Shown piece after piece: positions 34,182 through 44,084 of a stretch of 64,000 bases of DNA. The stretch is taken from positions 1 to 64,000 of the forward strand of contig NZ_JAOQNS010000006.1 in assembly GCF_025961475.1 (NCBI RefSeq), written 5' to 3'. A model generated the notes under the pieces. That model did no database searches. It was not told the DNA's origin and worked only from the letters and a program-made list of their open reading frames with translations. Source of the DNA: Rhodobium gokarnense (lineage in GTDB: Bacteria; Pseudomonadota; Alphaproteobacteria; Rhizobiales; Rhodobiaceae). The position numbers were made by a program, and so were the translations under genes. Each line of letters starts with the position of its first letter. The first letter of the stretch is position 1.

Positions 34182-36443
34182 CTACATCGTCGCGTGGAAG
34201 GTGCGGTTGATGACGTCCATCTGCTGCTCGCGGGTCAGCTTGATGAAGTTCACCGCATAGCCGGAGACGCGGATGGTGAGCTGCGGATATTCCTCCGGGT
34301 GCTCCATCGCGTGCAGCAGCGTCTCCCTCTTCAGGAGGTTGACGTTGACGTGGAAGCCTTTCGCCGCGGCAAAGCCGTCGAGGCAGTTGCAGAGGTTGGC
34401 GATGCGGTCTTCTTCCGTATGGCCGAGGCTCGACGGGGTCGCGGACGCCGTCCAGGAGATGCCGTCGAGGGCCGAGCCGTAGGGCAGCTTGGCGATCGAG
34501 GCGCCGGCGGCCACAAAACCCTTCTTGTCGCGGCCGTTCATCGGGTTGGCGCCCGGCGCGAACGGCTCTCCGGCCCGGCGTCCGTCCGGCGTGTTGCCGG
34601 TCTTCTTGCCGTAGACGACGTTGGAGGTGATGGTCAGGATCGACTGGGTCGGCAGGGCGTCGCGATAGAACACCGGCTGCGCCTTGACCTTGTCCATGAA
34701 GGTCTCGGTAAGCCAGACGGCGATCTCGTCGACGCGGTCGTCATTGTTGCCGAAGGCCGGATAGTCGCCCTCGATCCTGTAGTCGACGGCGAGCCCGTTC
34801 TCGTTACGGATGACGTTCACCTTGGCGTGCTTGATGGCCGAGAGCGCGTCGGCGACGATGGACAGGCCCGCAATGCCGCAGGCCATCGTCCGCAGAACGT
34901 CACGGTCGTGCAGCGCCATCTCGATCCGCTCATAGGCGTATTTGTCGTGCATGTAGTGGATGGCGTTGAGCGCCTTGACGTAGGTCTTGGCGAGCCAGTC
35001 GGTCGCCTTGTCGAATTTCGCGACGACCTCGTCATAGTCCAGAACGTCCGCCGTGATCGGCTCCAGGCCTTCCGCGACGGTCTTGCCCGACGTCTCGTCG
35101 ACGCCGCCATTGATGGCGTAGAGGAGGGCCTTGGCGAGGTTGGCGCGGGCGCCGAAGAACTGCATCTGCTTGCCGATGCGCATGGCCGAGACGCAGCAGG
35201 CGATGCCGTAGTCGTCGCCCCATTTCTCGCGCATCAGGTCGTCGTTCTCGTACTGGATGGCGCTGGTGTCGGCCGAGACCTTGGCGCAGAACGCCTTAAA
35301 ACCCTTCGGCAGCGCCGTGCTCCACAGAACGGTCAGGTTCGGCTCCGGCGCCGGGCCGAGATTGTAGAGGGTGTTGAGGAACCGGAACCCGGTCTTGGAG
35401 ACCAGCGTGCGGCCGTCCTCGCCCATGCCGCCGATGACCTCGGTGACCCAGGTCGGATCGCCGGAGAAAAGCTGGTCGTAGTCGGGGGTGCGGAGGAACC
35501 GGATGATGCGCAGCTTGATGACGAGGTCGTCGATCATCTCCTGGGCGGCTTCCTCGGTCAGGAACCCGGCCGCCATGTCGCGCTCGACATAGATGTCGAG
35601 GAAGGTGGAGATGCGGCCGAGCGACATCGCCGCGCCGTTCTGCTCCTTGACGGCGGCGAGATAGCCGAAATAGGTCCACTGGATCGCCTCGCGGGCGTTC
35701 TGGGCCGGATGCGAGATGTCGAAGCCGTATTTGGCGGCCATTTCGCGCAGCTCGTCCAGCGCGCGGTACTGCTCGGAAATCTCTTCGCGAAGGCGCAGCG
35801 TCGCCTCGCTGAAATCGGCGTCGTCGAGGGCGTGGAACTCGGCCTTCTTCTGCTCGCGCAGGAAATCGGTGCCGTAGAGCGCAACGCGGCGATAGTCGCC
35901 GATAATGCGGCCGCGGCCATAGGCATCCGGCAGGCCGGTGATGACGCCGGACTTGCGGGCGGCGAGGATGTCGGGGCTGTAGACGTCGAAGACGCCCTGG
36001 TTGTGGCTCTTGCGGTAGCGGGTCCAGACTTCCTTGACCTCCGGCGCCAGCTTGAAGCCGTAGGCCTCAAGGCCGTTTTCCACCATGCGCAGGCCGCCAT
36101 TGGGCATGATCGAGCGCTTCAGCGGCGCATCGGTCTGCAGGCCGACGATCAGCTCTTCCTCGCGGTCGATATAGCCGGCATCGTGCGCGGTGATCGAGGA
36201 GGCGCGGTCGGCGGAGACGTCGAGGACGCCCTTTTCGCGCTCTGCCTTCAGGAGTTCGCCGAGCTTCTCCCACAATGCCTTGGTGCGCTCCGTCGCCGGG
36301 GCCAGGAAGCTGTCGTCCCCTTCATAGGGGGTGTAGTTCTCCTGGATGAAACCGCGTACGTCGATCTCGGTGCGCCACGCCCCGTCGCTGAACCCGGTCC
36401 AGGGGTCGGCGTGGAGGCTGGAGGCATTGGCATATACGTTCAT
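34182..36443 (-). CDS. pflB: formate C-acetyltransferase (pyruvate formate-lyase)
   Basis: A 753-aa glycyl-radical enzyme, close to the 760 aa of the E. coli enzyme. Start at ATG 36443; the frame is open 128 codons further but that part is not protein-like. The active-site cysteine pair is in [12 protein letters not shown]. The C-terminal glycyl-radical loop is RVSGYAVNF (Gly728). It converts pyruvate and CoA to acetyl-CoA and formate without oxygen. An FNR-like box lies at 36931-36944, far upstream. With cyd, cytochrome c' and Otr genes nearby, it points to a facultative lifestyle with fermentation. Confidence 0.96.
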   Translation of the reverse strand: MNVYANASSLHADPWTGFSDGAWRTEIDVRGFIQENYTPYEGDDSFLAPATERTKALWEKLGELLKAEREKGVLDVSADRASSITAHDAGYIDREEELIVGLQTDAPLKRSIMPNGGLRMVENGLEAYGFKLAPEVKEVWTRYRKSHNQGVFDVYSPDILAARKSGVITGLPDAYGRGRIIGDYRRVALYGTDFLREQKKAEFHALDDADFSEATLRLREEISEQYRALDELREMAAKYGFDISHPAQNAREAIQWTYFGYLAAVKEQNGAAMSLGRISTFLDIYVERDMAAGFLTEEAAQEMIDDLVIKLRIIRFLRTPDYDQLFSGDPTWVTEVIGGMGEDGRTLVSKTGFRFLNTLYNLGPAPEPNLTVLWSTALPKGFKAFCAKVSADTSAIQYENDDLMREKWGDDYGIACCVSAMRIGKQMQFFGARANLAKALLYAINGGVDETSGKTVAEGLEPITADVLDYDEVVAKFDKATDWLAKTYVKALNAIHYMHDKYAYERIEMALHDRDVLRTMACGIAGLSIVADALSAIKHAKVNVIRNENGLAVDYRIEGDYPAFGNNDDRVDEIAVWLTETFMDKVKAQPVFYRDALPTQSILTITSNVVYGKKTGNTPDGRRAGEPFAPGANPMNGRDKKGFVAAGASIAKLPYGSALDGISWTASATPSSLGHTEEDRIANLCNCLDGFAAAKGFHVNVNLLKRETLLHAMEHPEEYPQLTIRVSGYAVNFIKLTREQQMDVINRTFHATM

Positions 36444-36819
36444 AGCGTAATCCTCGTTCTGGAAGAGGCAAAAGCGGCGGTTTCCCCACTCGCGCCCGGG
36501 AGGGCGGCGCGGCGGCAAGGGTCTTTCGGAGCGATGGGGGTAGCGTCGAGGAACCGTCGGGTTCCAGGGCTGGACAATGTCCAAACGACATCGATGAGCA
36601 GGCCCATAGCTCTTCTCATCCTCGTCACGACCAATCGGAAACGGCGACCGGGAGGGGGCGTCGTAAATTTGCTCTTTGGAACAATTAAAGCCGGATCCTT
36701 GGGAGACAACCCGGCGCATCCCGATTGACGGTCGGCGACTCTTTCGACTTTCGTCTAGTGGGTGCCCTTTAAATACGCCTGATGGAGCGATTTCGCCAGA
36801 CCCTAACGCCAAAAAAAGA

Positions 36820-36839
36820 ATATTCACGATATCGAATAT
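36820..36839. promoter_or_regulatory. inverted repeat ATATTC-N8-GAATAT
   Basis: A perfect 6-base inverted repeat whose spacer itself contains the palindrome CGATATCG. It lies about 380 bases upstream of pflB. It could be a regulator site for pflB, but no matching regulator is known to me. Confidence 0.3.
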
Positions 36840-36930
36840 AATGATTTTCAGGTCTGTAGGTATTGTCCGGTAAGTAAAACTGAGGGGTGCAGTGGCGGAA
36901 ACGGGGGGTCGACGCTCTATGGTTTAGATT

Positions 36931-36944
36931 TTGTTTACCATCAA
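36931..36944. promoter_or_regulatory. FNR/FixK-like box
   Basis: TTGTT-TACC-ATCAA matches the FNR consensus TTGAT-N4-ATCAA at 9 of 10 positions. It lies in the divergent region about 490 bases from pflB and 165 from the type ISP gene. The Crp/Fnr protein at 41616-42317 has the recognition residues expected for such a box. Distance to pflB is large, so this stays a candidate. Confidence 0.4.
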
Positions 36945-37107
36945 CTTGTGTCTGTGTGCGCGGAAGTGCGGAAAAGTGAGCCGAACGACTGAGAGATCGA
37001 ATAGGCCGTTTTCGGGGTGATCTGCTGCGAGCCGCTCCGTGCTTGATCGGGCTCGCACTTCAGATAGGCTTACATCTTCTGTTCGATTCCCGCCCTTGGC
37101 CGCACGC

Positions 37108-40100
37108 ATGGCGCAGTATCTTATTCAAGAGTATTTCAACGCGATCGACCGCCTGAAGCAGTTCTCCGGAACAGCGACCGAGCAGGTCATTCGCGAGGCC
37201 TTCAAAGACCTTTTGAAGAACTGGGCCAAGGGCGAGGGGCTGATCTTCATCCCCGAGCTGGAATACGAGACTGCGCGCAAGACCAAGGTCTATCCGGACG
37301 GCACCGTGCTGCACGACCTGCGGGTCCCGCTCGGCTTCTGGGAGGCCAAGGACACCGCCGACGACATCGACACGGAGATCGCCAAGAAATTCTCCCGCGG
37401 CTATCCGCAGGACAACATCGTCTTCGAGAACTCCAAAACGGCCGTCCTGTGGCAGAACCGCCAGGAGGTTCTGCGCTGCGACATGCGCGACGGCGGCGCC
37501 CTTGCGCAGCTCGTGCTCCGGTTCTTCGATTATGAGCGACCCGAAATCGCCGAATTCCGCAAGGCGGTCGAGCAGTTCAAGGCCGACCTGCCCTTCGTGC
37601 TGGAGGCGCTCCGGGAAAAGATCGACGCCGCCTATGCGCGTAACAAGGGCTTCAAGGCCGAGGCGGAGCGGTTCCTCACCCACGTCAAGGACACGGTGAA
37701 CCCGACGCTCGGCGAGGCCGATGTGCGCGAGATGCTGATCCAGCACATCCTGACGGAGGAAATCTTCAACCACGTCTTCAACGAGGGCGACTTCCACCGG
37801 GAGAACAACATCGCCAAGGCGCTCTATGCGCTCGAGGCAAAATTCTTCACCGGCGCCGTCAAGCGCGAGACCCTGAAGGGGCTGGAGCGCTACTACGCTG
37901 CGATCCGCGCCAACGCGGCGCAGATTTCCGGCCATTCGGAAAAGCAGGCCTTCCTCAAGGTCATCTACGAGAGTTTCTACAAGGTCTACAACCCGAAGGC
38001 AGCCGACCGGCTCGGCGTGGTCTACACCCCGAACGAAATCGTCCGCTTCATGATCGAGGGTGCCGACTGGCTGTGCCGCGAGCATTTCGGCCGCGGCCTG
38101 ATCGACAAGCATGTCGAAATCCTCGACCCGGCGACCGGTACGGGCACCTTCATCTGCGAATTGCTGGAGCATTTCCGCGGCCAGCGCAAACGGCTTGCGG
38201 AGAAATACAAGAACGAGCTGCACGCCAACGAGGTGGCGATCCTTCCCTATTACGTCGCCAATCTGAACATCGAGGCGACCTATGCGGCGATCACCGGCCA
38301 GTATGCCGAGTTCCCGAGCCTGTGCTTCGTCGACACGCTCGACAATGTCGATGCCCTCGGCATCCGCACCGGCCACCAGCACGATCTCTTCGGCGCCATG
38401 TCGGAGGAGAACATCGAGCGCATCCAGCGCCAGAACCGGCGCAAGATTTCCGTCATCATCGGCAACCCGCCCTACAACGCCAATCAGCAGAACGAGAATG
38501 AAAACAACAAGAACCGGACCTACCGGCAGATCGACGAGGCGATCAAGGCGACCTATATCCGCGCCTCGACCGCCCAGAAGACCAAGCTCTACGACATGTA
38601 TGCGCGGTTTTTCCGCTGGGCCTCGGACCGGCTCCACGACGACGGCGTCATCGCCTTCATCACCAACCGCAGCTTCATCGACAGCCGCACCTTCGACGGC
38701 TTCCGCAAGGTGGTGGCAGAGGAGTTTGCCGAAATCTGGGTGGTGGATCTCGGTGGCGACGTGCGCGCCAACCCGAAACTCTCCGGCACCACCCACAATG
38801 TCTTCGGCATCCAGACCGGGGTTGCGATCTCCTTCCTCGTCAAGAAGCGGGGCAAGTCGGGCGCCGTCATCCACTATGCCCGGCGGCCGGAGATGGAGCG
38901 GGCCGAGGACAAGCTTGCCTTTCTCGCCGGGACCCGGCTGTCCTCGCTTTCGACCGAAACCATCGTGCCGTCGAAGCGGAATTATTGGATCAATCAGGTT
39001 GAGAATGATTGGGAAGAATTAGTTCCCATCGCCGACAAGAAAGCGAAATTGGGAAAAACGCCACGGCAGGAAAGAGCGCTTTTTAAACTGTTTTCATTGG
39101 GTGTGGTTACATCCCGCGATTCATGGGTTTACGATTTTGACCAACAGGCCCTTCTTAGAAAAGTCAATTTTTTTGTCGACAAGTACGAGTCGGAAAGAAA
39201 AAAATGGTCAAAATCCGATGGTAGGGGGAGTATATCTTCTTGGGTTTCTAGAGAAATTAAGTGGACAAGCGAACTTGAAGATTATTTGCGTAGGCAAGTT
39301 GTTTTAAAGATAAGTTCTGAGCGGATTAGAACAGCAGAATACCGCCCATTTGTTAAAATGTACACCTATTATGATAGGATTATTACCCATCGTATTTACC
39401 AGCAGGACTCTATTTTTCCAATTGAATCAAATAAAGAAAACTTTCTGATCGTTTTTACTGACCCTGCGGCCCAAAAGCCATGGCTAGCGCATTCAGTCAA
39501 TCGACTTCCCGATCTTCACTTTGTTGGTCCCGCAGCCGGAACTGTTTGCACGCCCCGCTACCGTTACACCTCCTCCGGCGAACGGGTCGACAACATCACC
39601 GATTGGGGGCTGCGCCAGTTCGAAAAGCACTACGGCAAGACCAAGAAGAAGCCGATCACCAAAGACGCCATCTTCCACTATTGCTACGGCGTGCTGCACG
39701 ATCCGGTCTACCGCGAGAAATACGCCATCAACCTGAAGCGCGAGTTCCCGCGCATCCCGTTCTATCCCGACTTCTGGCAGTGGGCGGACTGGGGCGAGAG
39801 GCTGATGGATCTCCACATCGGCTACGAGACCGTGGAGCCCTGGCCCTTGCAGCGCACCGACGTGCCCGACGAAAGGGCGCGCGAGGCCGACCAGGCGCCG
39901 ACGCCGAAGCTGAAGGCCGACAGGGACAACGGCATCATCGTCCTCGACAGCGAGACCCAGCTTTCCAGCGTGCCGCCCGAATGCTGGGCGTACAAACTCG
40001 GCAACCGCTCGGGCCTTGAGTGGATTCTCGACCAGTACAAGGAAAAGAAGCCGCGCGACCCGACCATCCGGGAAAAATTCAACACCTATCGCTTCGCCGA

Positions 40101-40197
40101 CTACAAGGAGACCGTGATCGACCTGCTGATGCGGGTCACGCGGGTCTCCGTCGAGACGATGGCAATCGTTGCCGAGATGACCTCGGCGCGCCGGTAG
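37108..40197 (+). CDS. single-chain nuclease-methyltransferase, type ISP-like restriction-modification enzyme lacking helicase
   Basis: A 1029-aa protein from ATG 37108 (in-frame codons before it are unlikely). Near the N-terminus a PD-(D/E)xK-like nuclease pattern is seen: PDGTVLHDLRVPLGFWEAKD. After a helical connector come the N6-adenine methyltransferase motifs DPATGTGTF (38125-38151) and NPPY (38464-38475). The C-terminal half carries the target-recognition and the C-terminal domain found in type ISP enzymes (FHYCYGVLHDPVYREKYA, IPFYPDFWQWADWGERLMD). No DEAD/SF2 helicase motifs are present, so it resembles a type IIG layout more than LlaBIII. Bases ~38975-39540 are clearly AT-rich and fall in the recognition region. 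No separate restriction or modification gene is adjacent. Probable role: DNA defence with methylation of self. Confidence 0.85.
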   Translation: MAQYLIQEYFNAIDRLKQFSGTATEQVIREAFKDLLKNWAKGEGLIFIPELEYETARKTKVYPDGTVLHDLRVPLGFWEAKDTADDIDTEIAKKFSRGYPQDNIVFENSKTAVLWQNRQEVLRCDMRDGGALAQLVLRFFDYERPEIAEFRKAVEQFKADLPFVLEALREKIDAAYARNKGFKAEAERFLTHVKDTVNPTLGEADVREMLIQHILTEEIFNHVFNEGDFHRENNIAKALYALEAKFFTGAVKRETLKGLERYYAAIRANAAQISGHSEKQAFLKVIYESFYKVYNPKAADRLGVVYTPNEIVRFMIEGADWLCREHFGRGLIDKHVEILDPATGTGTFICELLEHFRGQRKRLAEKYKNELHANEVAILPYYVANLNIEATYAAITGQYAEFPSLCFVDTLDNVDALGIRTGHQHDLFGAMSEENIERIQRQNRRKISVIIGNPPYNANQQNENENNKNRTYRQIDEAIKATYIRASTAQKTKLYDMYARFFRWASDRLHDDGVIAFITNRSFIDSRTFDGFRKVVAEEFAEIWVVDLGGDVRANPKLSGTTHNVFGIQTGVAISFLVKKRGKSGAVIHYARRPEMERAEDKLAFLAGTRLSSLSTETIVPSKRNYWINQVENDWEELVPIADKKAKLGKTPRQERALFKLFSLGVVTSRDSWVYDFDQQALLRKVNFFVDKYESERKKWSKSDGRGSISSWVSREIKWTSELEDYLRRQVVLKISSERIRTAEYRPFVKMYTYYDRIITHRIYQQDSIFPIESNKENFLIVFTDPAAQKPWLAHSVNRLPDLHFVGPAAGTVCTPRYRYTSSGERVDNITDWGLRQFEKHYGKTKKKPITKDAIFHYCYGVLHDPVYREKYAINLKREFPRIPFYPDFWQWADWGERLMDLHIGYETVEPWPLQRTDVPDERAREADQAPTPKLKADRDNGIIVLDSETQLSSVPPECWAYKLGNRSGLEWILDQYKEKKPRDPTIREKFNTYRFADYKETVIDLLMRVTRVSVETMAIVAEMTSARR

Positions 40198-40203
40198 CCC
40201 GCC

Positions 40204-40827
40204 TCAGTCCTTCTTCACCTTCTTCCAGCCGGTGATCATCGGGATGATCAGGTCCTCGCCCTTGTAGAACTTGTAGAAATAGATCGAGACGACGTGGATG
40301 ATCGTCAGCACGAGGGCGATGATCGCCAGCGGCTCGTGCCAGGAGAGGGCAAAGCGCGAGGTCGCCGACGAGACGTACTGCGCCAGCGGGCCGACATTGA
40401 TGTAGTCCTCCGGGTCGGAGACGAGCCCGGTCATCACCTGCAGGGCAAGGAGGGCGAGGATGGCGACGACGAAGATCGCGCCGACCGGATTGTGGCCGGC
40501 AAGGTTGGAGGGCTTGCGCGAGAACATGGTGCCGGCATAGGCGAGTACCTTGCCCGGGCCCTTGACGAAGCTGGAAAAGCGCGCCGGCTTCGGGCCGATG
40601 AAGCCCCAGATGACGCGCAGGACGACGATGCCGGCGACCGTATAGCCGGCCCAGAAATGGTAGGTCATGTCGGCCGGGCCGAACTCGCCGAGGATCCAGG
40701 CGGCGGCGAAGGCGACAAGGAGCGCCCAGTGCAGGATGCGCACGACGGGGTCCCAGAGGCGGACCTCTTCGGTCGCGTCGGAGGCGGCGGCGCGCGGCGA
40801 GCGTTTCGGGTCGGCTGCAATCGTCAT
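40204..40827 (-). CDS. cytochrome b561-family protein
   Basis: A 207-aa membrane protein with four hydrophobic helices and the heme-ligating histidines of b561/hydrogenase-type cytochromes (RILHWALLVAFAAAWI, YHFWAGYTVAGIVVLRVIWG, SWHEPLAIIALVLTIIHVV). It accepts electrons from quinol and donates them to a soluble cytochrome. Pairing with a cytochrome c' gene (111 bases upstream) is common in proteobacteria, where the two probably form an electron-transfer pair. Confidence 0.88.
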   Translation of the reverse strand: MTIAADPKRSPRAAASDATEEVRLWDPVVRILHWALLVAFAAAWILGEFGPADMTYHFWAGYTVAGIVVLRVIWGFIGPKPARFSSFVKGPGKVLAYAGTMFSRKPSNLAGHNPVGAIFVVAILALLALQVMTGLVSDPEDYINVGPLAQYVSSATSRFALSWHEPLAIIALVLTIIHVVSIYFYKFYKGEDLIIPMITGWKKVKKD

Positions 40828-40937
40828 GGTCGTCGGTCCCGGTCCTGGAGGAGAGTCCTGGAGGAAAGTCCTGGGGGAAAGAGGACCCGGGGCCCGAAAG
40901 ACGGGTCCCGGGGGTGTCTTATGGTGTGGTGTGGGAA

Positions 40938-41399
40938 TCAGAAGTCCTTGGCGCGGAAGTCGTCGTGGCAGCCCTTGCAGGCGGCGCCGAGCTTGCCGAC
41001 GGCGGGCCTGAGGGCATCGAGGCCGTTGCCGGCAGCCGCGTTCAGCTCATCGACGGCGACGTGGAACGCCTTACCCTTTTCCCCGAAACTCTCCATGTCT
41101 TCCCAGATTGCCGGCAGGGCGCGGGTCTTGCCCGGCAGGTCGGCGTTGGAGGTGCCCGGCGCGAACAGGTCGGAGATGGTGTAGCCGGTGAGCGCCTTCA
41201 GGTCCTTGGCGTGGGCCATGGCGGCGTCGGCGTCGTAGTCGACCTCGCCCTTGGCCATGGCGGCAAGGCCGTGCATTTCAAAGCCGAGCAGCTCGAAATA
41301 GGCCATGCGGGCCTTGGCGGTGTCCTCGGCCGACTGGGCGAAGGCCACGGCCGCGGGCAGCACCACGAAAAGCGTCGAGAGTAAGAACTTGCGCATCAT
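40938..41399 (-). CDS. cytochrome c' (class II c-type cytochrome)
   Basis: A 153-aa periplasmic protein from ATG 41399 with a signal peptide ending AFAQ. The heme-binding CKGCH (Cys141, Cys144, His145) is close to the C-terminus, as in the four-helix-bundle class II cytochromes. Cytochrome c' has a five-coordinate heme that binds NO and CO and often protects against nitrosative stress. Co-transcription with the b561 gene suggests a membrane electron donor. The Crp/Fnr gene lies upstream, 216 bases away. Confidence 0.92.
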   Translation of the reverse strand: MMRKFLLSTLFVVLPAAVAFAQSAEDTAKARMAYFELLGFEMHGLAAMAKGEVDYDADAAMAHAKDLKALTGYTISDLFAPGTSNADLPGKTRALPAIWEDMESFGEKGKAFHVAVDELNAAAGNGLDALRPAVGKLGAACKGCHDDFRAKDF

Positions 41400-41615
41400 T
41401 GAATATCCTTGTGGTCGGTGTCCTTGGGAGGCCTGGTTGGCCATGCGTAATGATCCTTAAACCGATCACGGAAGAGGAATGTGACATCCTGTCGTCCCCT
41501 TTTCGAGCGCCCTTGGGGGGGCGCTGCCGGGAGGGCCGGGATGCGGTGGAAATCAACGGGTTACGGGTACCCGCACGCGATGCGCGCGGTTACATTACAA
41601 TTTGTTCATGTAGGC

Positions 41616-42317
41616 TCAGGCGACCAGCCGGCGCAGATTGGGGATGTCGCAGAGAAACTGATTGGTGTGCGGTTCGGAAATGTAGCCCTGGCGCTTCAAC
41701 TCGGCCATCATCCGGCTCGCCGTTTCCGTCGTTAGGCCGAGCACGGCGCCGAGATCCTCGCGGCTGAACAGCTCGCAGCGCCCGTCCGGCTCGACCTCCG
41801 ACAGCCACAGCAGCAGTCGCACCACCCGGTCGCGGGACGGGCCGGTGGAGAATTCGGTGATCCAGCGGTCGGCCTCGCTGAGGGCCCGGTGCCAGCGCGC
41901 CATCAATTCGTGGAACAGTCGGGAATTGGAGTTGGAAAGCTCCCGGATGGTGCCCACCGGCAACCGGCACAGCTCGGTCGGGTGCAGCGCCGTGGCGCTG
42001 TGGCTGTAGCTGTCGCTGACGATCGATTCGATGCCGATGATGTCGGTCTTTCGCAGGAGCCGGACGATGCGGTGGGTGCCGTCGGGCAGGAACCGGGTCA
42101 GCTTGACGAGGCCGGTGCGAATGGTGAACAGCGAGGTCGCCTTTTCGCCCATGCCGTAAATCTCCGCGCCGCGGGCATAGGTGAGCTGGTCGATCGGCCG
42201 GTGCACCAGATCGAAGTCGGCCTCGGAAAGGTCGGAGAACAGAACCGACTGTCTGATGTTGCAGTTGAGGCAGTCTGCAACCCCGGTCCAGGCTTCGTTT
42301 GGCGAAATGCGCTTCAT
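41616..42317 (-). CDS. Crp/Fnr-family regulator, FNR-like DNA recognition, incomplete cysteine set
   Basis: A 233-aa protein. Start set at ATG 42317. It has the cyclic-nucleotide-binding beta roll, dimer helix, and a C-terminal helix-turn-helix REDLGAVLGLTTETASRMM whose E-T-A-S-R matches the FNR recognition residues (E..SR). N-terminal cysteines Cys16 and Cys19 and a later Cys117 occupy positions like those in FNR, but the third N-terminal cysteine of the FNR [4Fe-4S] set is missing. It may sense oxygen with a different ligand set, or not at all. It is located between the cyd and cytochrome c' genes, which it probably controls. Confidence 0.88.
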   Translation of the reverse strand: MKRISPNEAWTGVADCLNCNIRQSVLFSDLSEADFDLVHRPIDQLTYARGAEIYGMGEKATSLFTIRTGLVKLTRFLPDGTHRIVRLLRKTDIIGIESIVSDSYSHSATALHPTELCRLPVGTIRELSNSNSRLFHELMARWHRALSEADRWITEFSTGPSRDRVVRLLLWLSEVEPDGRCELFSREDLGAVLGLTTETASRMMAELKRQGYISEPHTNQFLCDIPNLRRLVA

Positions 42318-42360
42318 CGTCTTCTTGCTCGATAGGGCCGCAAATGGCGGCAAAACGGAC

Positions 42361-42393
42361 GGGAAAGAGGCATAAAGAAAACCTCTTTATCCC
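42361..42393 (-). terminator. possible terminator after cydC
   Basis: AAAGAGG and CCTCTTT form a 7-base stem around an 11-base loop directly after, and partly within, the cydC stop codon on the minus strand, with further GGG/CCC pairing at the base. No T-run follows, so it is a weak candidate. Confidence 0.35.
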
Positions 42394-44084
42394 ATCTGGT
42401 GGCCGGCGCGCCGATCCACAATGCGACTTCTTTCCATTAGCAGCAACGCATGCATTCGCTCAAGCGCAACCGGTCGGTGCGTGATGTAGAGGACGGCCCG
42501 CTCGCGGGTGGCGTCGAAGAGGGCGTCAAGCATCGCCGTCTCGGTCGCCCGGTCGAGTCCCTCGCCGGGCTCGTCGAGGAGGAGGATCGGCGCCTCCTTC
42601 AGGAGCGCGCGGGCAACGGCAATGCGCCGCGCCTCGCCGCCGGAAAGCTTCAGGCCGTTGGCACCGACGAGGGTGTCGTAGCCATCCGGTTGGGCGGCAA
42701 TGAAGTCGTGGACCTGGGCAATCCGGCACGCCTCTTCGAGCTTGCCGAGGGCGGCATCGGGCGCGGCAACGCGCAGGTTTTCGGCGATCGAGGCGGTGAA
42801 CAGATGGGCATGCTGGGAGACCGCGGAGATCTTTCGGCGGACGTCCTCCGGGTCGAGAGTGGCGACGTCGGTGCCGCAAAGGAAGATGCTGCCGGCGTCC
42901 GGCGGCCAGAACCGCAGCGCCAGATTGACAAGGCTCGACTTGCCGGAGCCGGAGGCGCCGAGGATGCCGGTGCGCGTGCCGGGCATGAGGTCGAGATCGA
43001 TGCCGGAAAGGGCGGGGCGCGGGGAGCCCGGATAGGCGAAGGTGACGCCGCGGAAGGAAAGGGCCGGAACGTCCCCTGCGACCCTTGGCAGCGGGGCCGG
43101 GCTGGCGGGCACCGGAACCGGCGGCGTTCCGTCGGCAAGGGCAAAGATGCGCCGGGCCGAAGCGAGCGTGCCGCCGAGGGACTGGGCGGCGAGCGGCAAC
43201 GGCCCGATGGCCTCAAAGCTCGCCATCGCCAGCAATGCGACCATCGCAAGGTCTGCGGGCGCCAGCGCTCCGGAGCGCACGGCGGGAACGGCAAGCGCGA
43301 TGGCGGCAAGGAGCGCCAGGTTGGTGGCGAGCCCGACGCCGGCGATGGAAAGGCCGGAAAGGCGTGAGAGCCTCGTTTCCTCTGCGATCATGTCGCCGGT
43401 GAGCGCATCGATGCGCGCGGCGTGGCTGGCGTCGAAGCCGTACGCCTGAAGCGTTCCGAGCCCGTCGAGCATGTCGACGAGCTTTGTGTTCATATCCGCG
43501 CCCTGGTGCGTCAGCCGTTCCGAAGGCGCGCTGCCGGCCCTCGCGACGAGCACGGGAAGCGCGATGCCGGCAAGGGCGAGAAGCACGGCCTGGCTGGCGG
43601 CAATGAGCGGGTGCCAGGCAAAGAGCACGGCGATGACGACGAGCGAGGCAAGGGCCGCCACCGTCACCGGCGCAAAGACCCGCAAAAAGACCAGTTCCAG
43701 CCGGTCGATGTCGGCGCCGATGCGGGCATGGACGTCGCCGGAATGGGCCTTGGCGAGCCCCGCCGGCGCCAGCGGCTCGATCCGCCGGTAGAACCAGGTC
43801 CTGAGTTCGGCAAGCAGCCGGAACGTCGCCTCGTGGCTGATCACCCGCTCCGCATAGCGCCCGACCGTGCGCACGATGGCAAAGGCGCGGATGAGGGCGG
43901 CCGGCGTGAAATAATTCATGGAAACGCCGGCAAGGCCGGCCAGCGCCATCGCCGTGATGAACCAGCCCGAGACCGCCATCAGCCCCACATTCGCAAGCAC
44001 GGAGGCGAGCGAGAGCAGAATGGAACCGGCCATCCACAGCCAGTACGGCCGGAACAGCTTCAGAAGGCGCAGGAGGTCGCTCAT
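42387..44084 (-). CDS. cydC: thiol/heme ABC exporter subunit CydC
   Basis: A 565-aa half-transporter: six transmembrane helices, then an ATPase domain with Walker A GASGSGKSS, signature LSGGEARR and Walker B ILLLDEP. With CydD it forms the heterodimer that exports cysteine/glutathione and is required to assemble cytochrome bd. Its ATG overlaps the cydD stop by 4 bases. Its N-terminus FRPYWLWMAGSILLSLASVL is typical of CydC. Confidence 0.93.
   Translation of the reverse strand: MSDLLRLLKLFRPYWLWMAGSILLSLASVLANVGLMAVSGWFITAMALAGLAGVSMNYFTPAALIRAFAIVRTVGRYAERVISHEATFRLLAELRTWFYRRIEPLAPAGLAKAHSGDVHARIGADIDRLELVFLRVFAPVTVAALASLVVIAVLFAWHPLIAASQAVLLALAGIALPVLVARAGSAPSERLTHQGADMNTKLVDMLDGLGTLQAYGFDASHAARIDALTGDMIAEETRLSRLSGLSIAGVGLATNLALLAAIALAVPAVRSGALAPADLAMVALLAMASFEAIGPLPLAAQSLGGTLASARRIFALADGTPPVPVPASPAPLPRVAGDVPALSFRGVTFAYPGSPRPALSGIDLDLMPGTRTGILGASGSGKSSLVNLALRFWPPDAGSIFLCGTDVATLDPEDVRRKISAVSQHAHLFTASIAENLRVAAPDAALGKLEEACRIAQVHDFIAAQPDGYDTLVGANGLKLSGGEARRIAVARALLKEAPILLLDEPGEGLDRATETAMLDALFDATRERAVLYITHRPVALERMHALLLMERSRIVDRRAGHQMG

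Larger units (their letters stand above)
36444..37107. other. 664-base divergent intergenic region between pflB and the type ISP gene
   Basis: AT-richer than its surroundings and without a convincing gene. It holds an ATATTC-N8-GAATAT inverted repeat (36820-36839) and an FNR-like box (36931-36944). The length fits a complex promoter for pflB, whose E. coli counterpart also has a long regulatory region. Confidence 0.55.

Noticed and set aside
34194-36728. An 844-codon plus-strand frame opposite pflB.
   Set aside because: Antisense shadow of pflB with low-complexity Arg/Gly/Val-rich text and no domain.
37060-38874. A 604-codon minus-strand frame opposite the type ISP gene.
   Set aside because: It spans the nuclease and methylase region of a clearly coding plus-strand gene and has no recognisable family.
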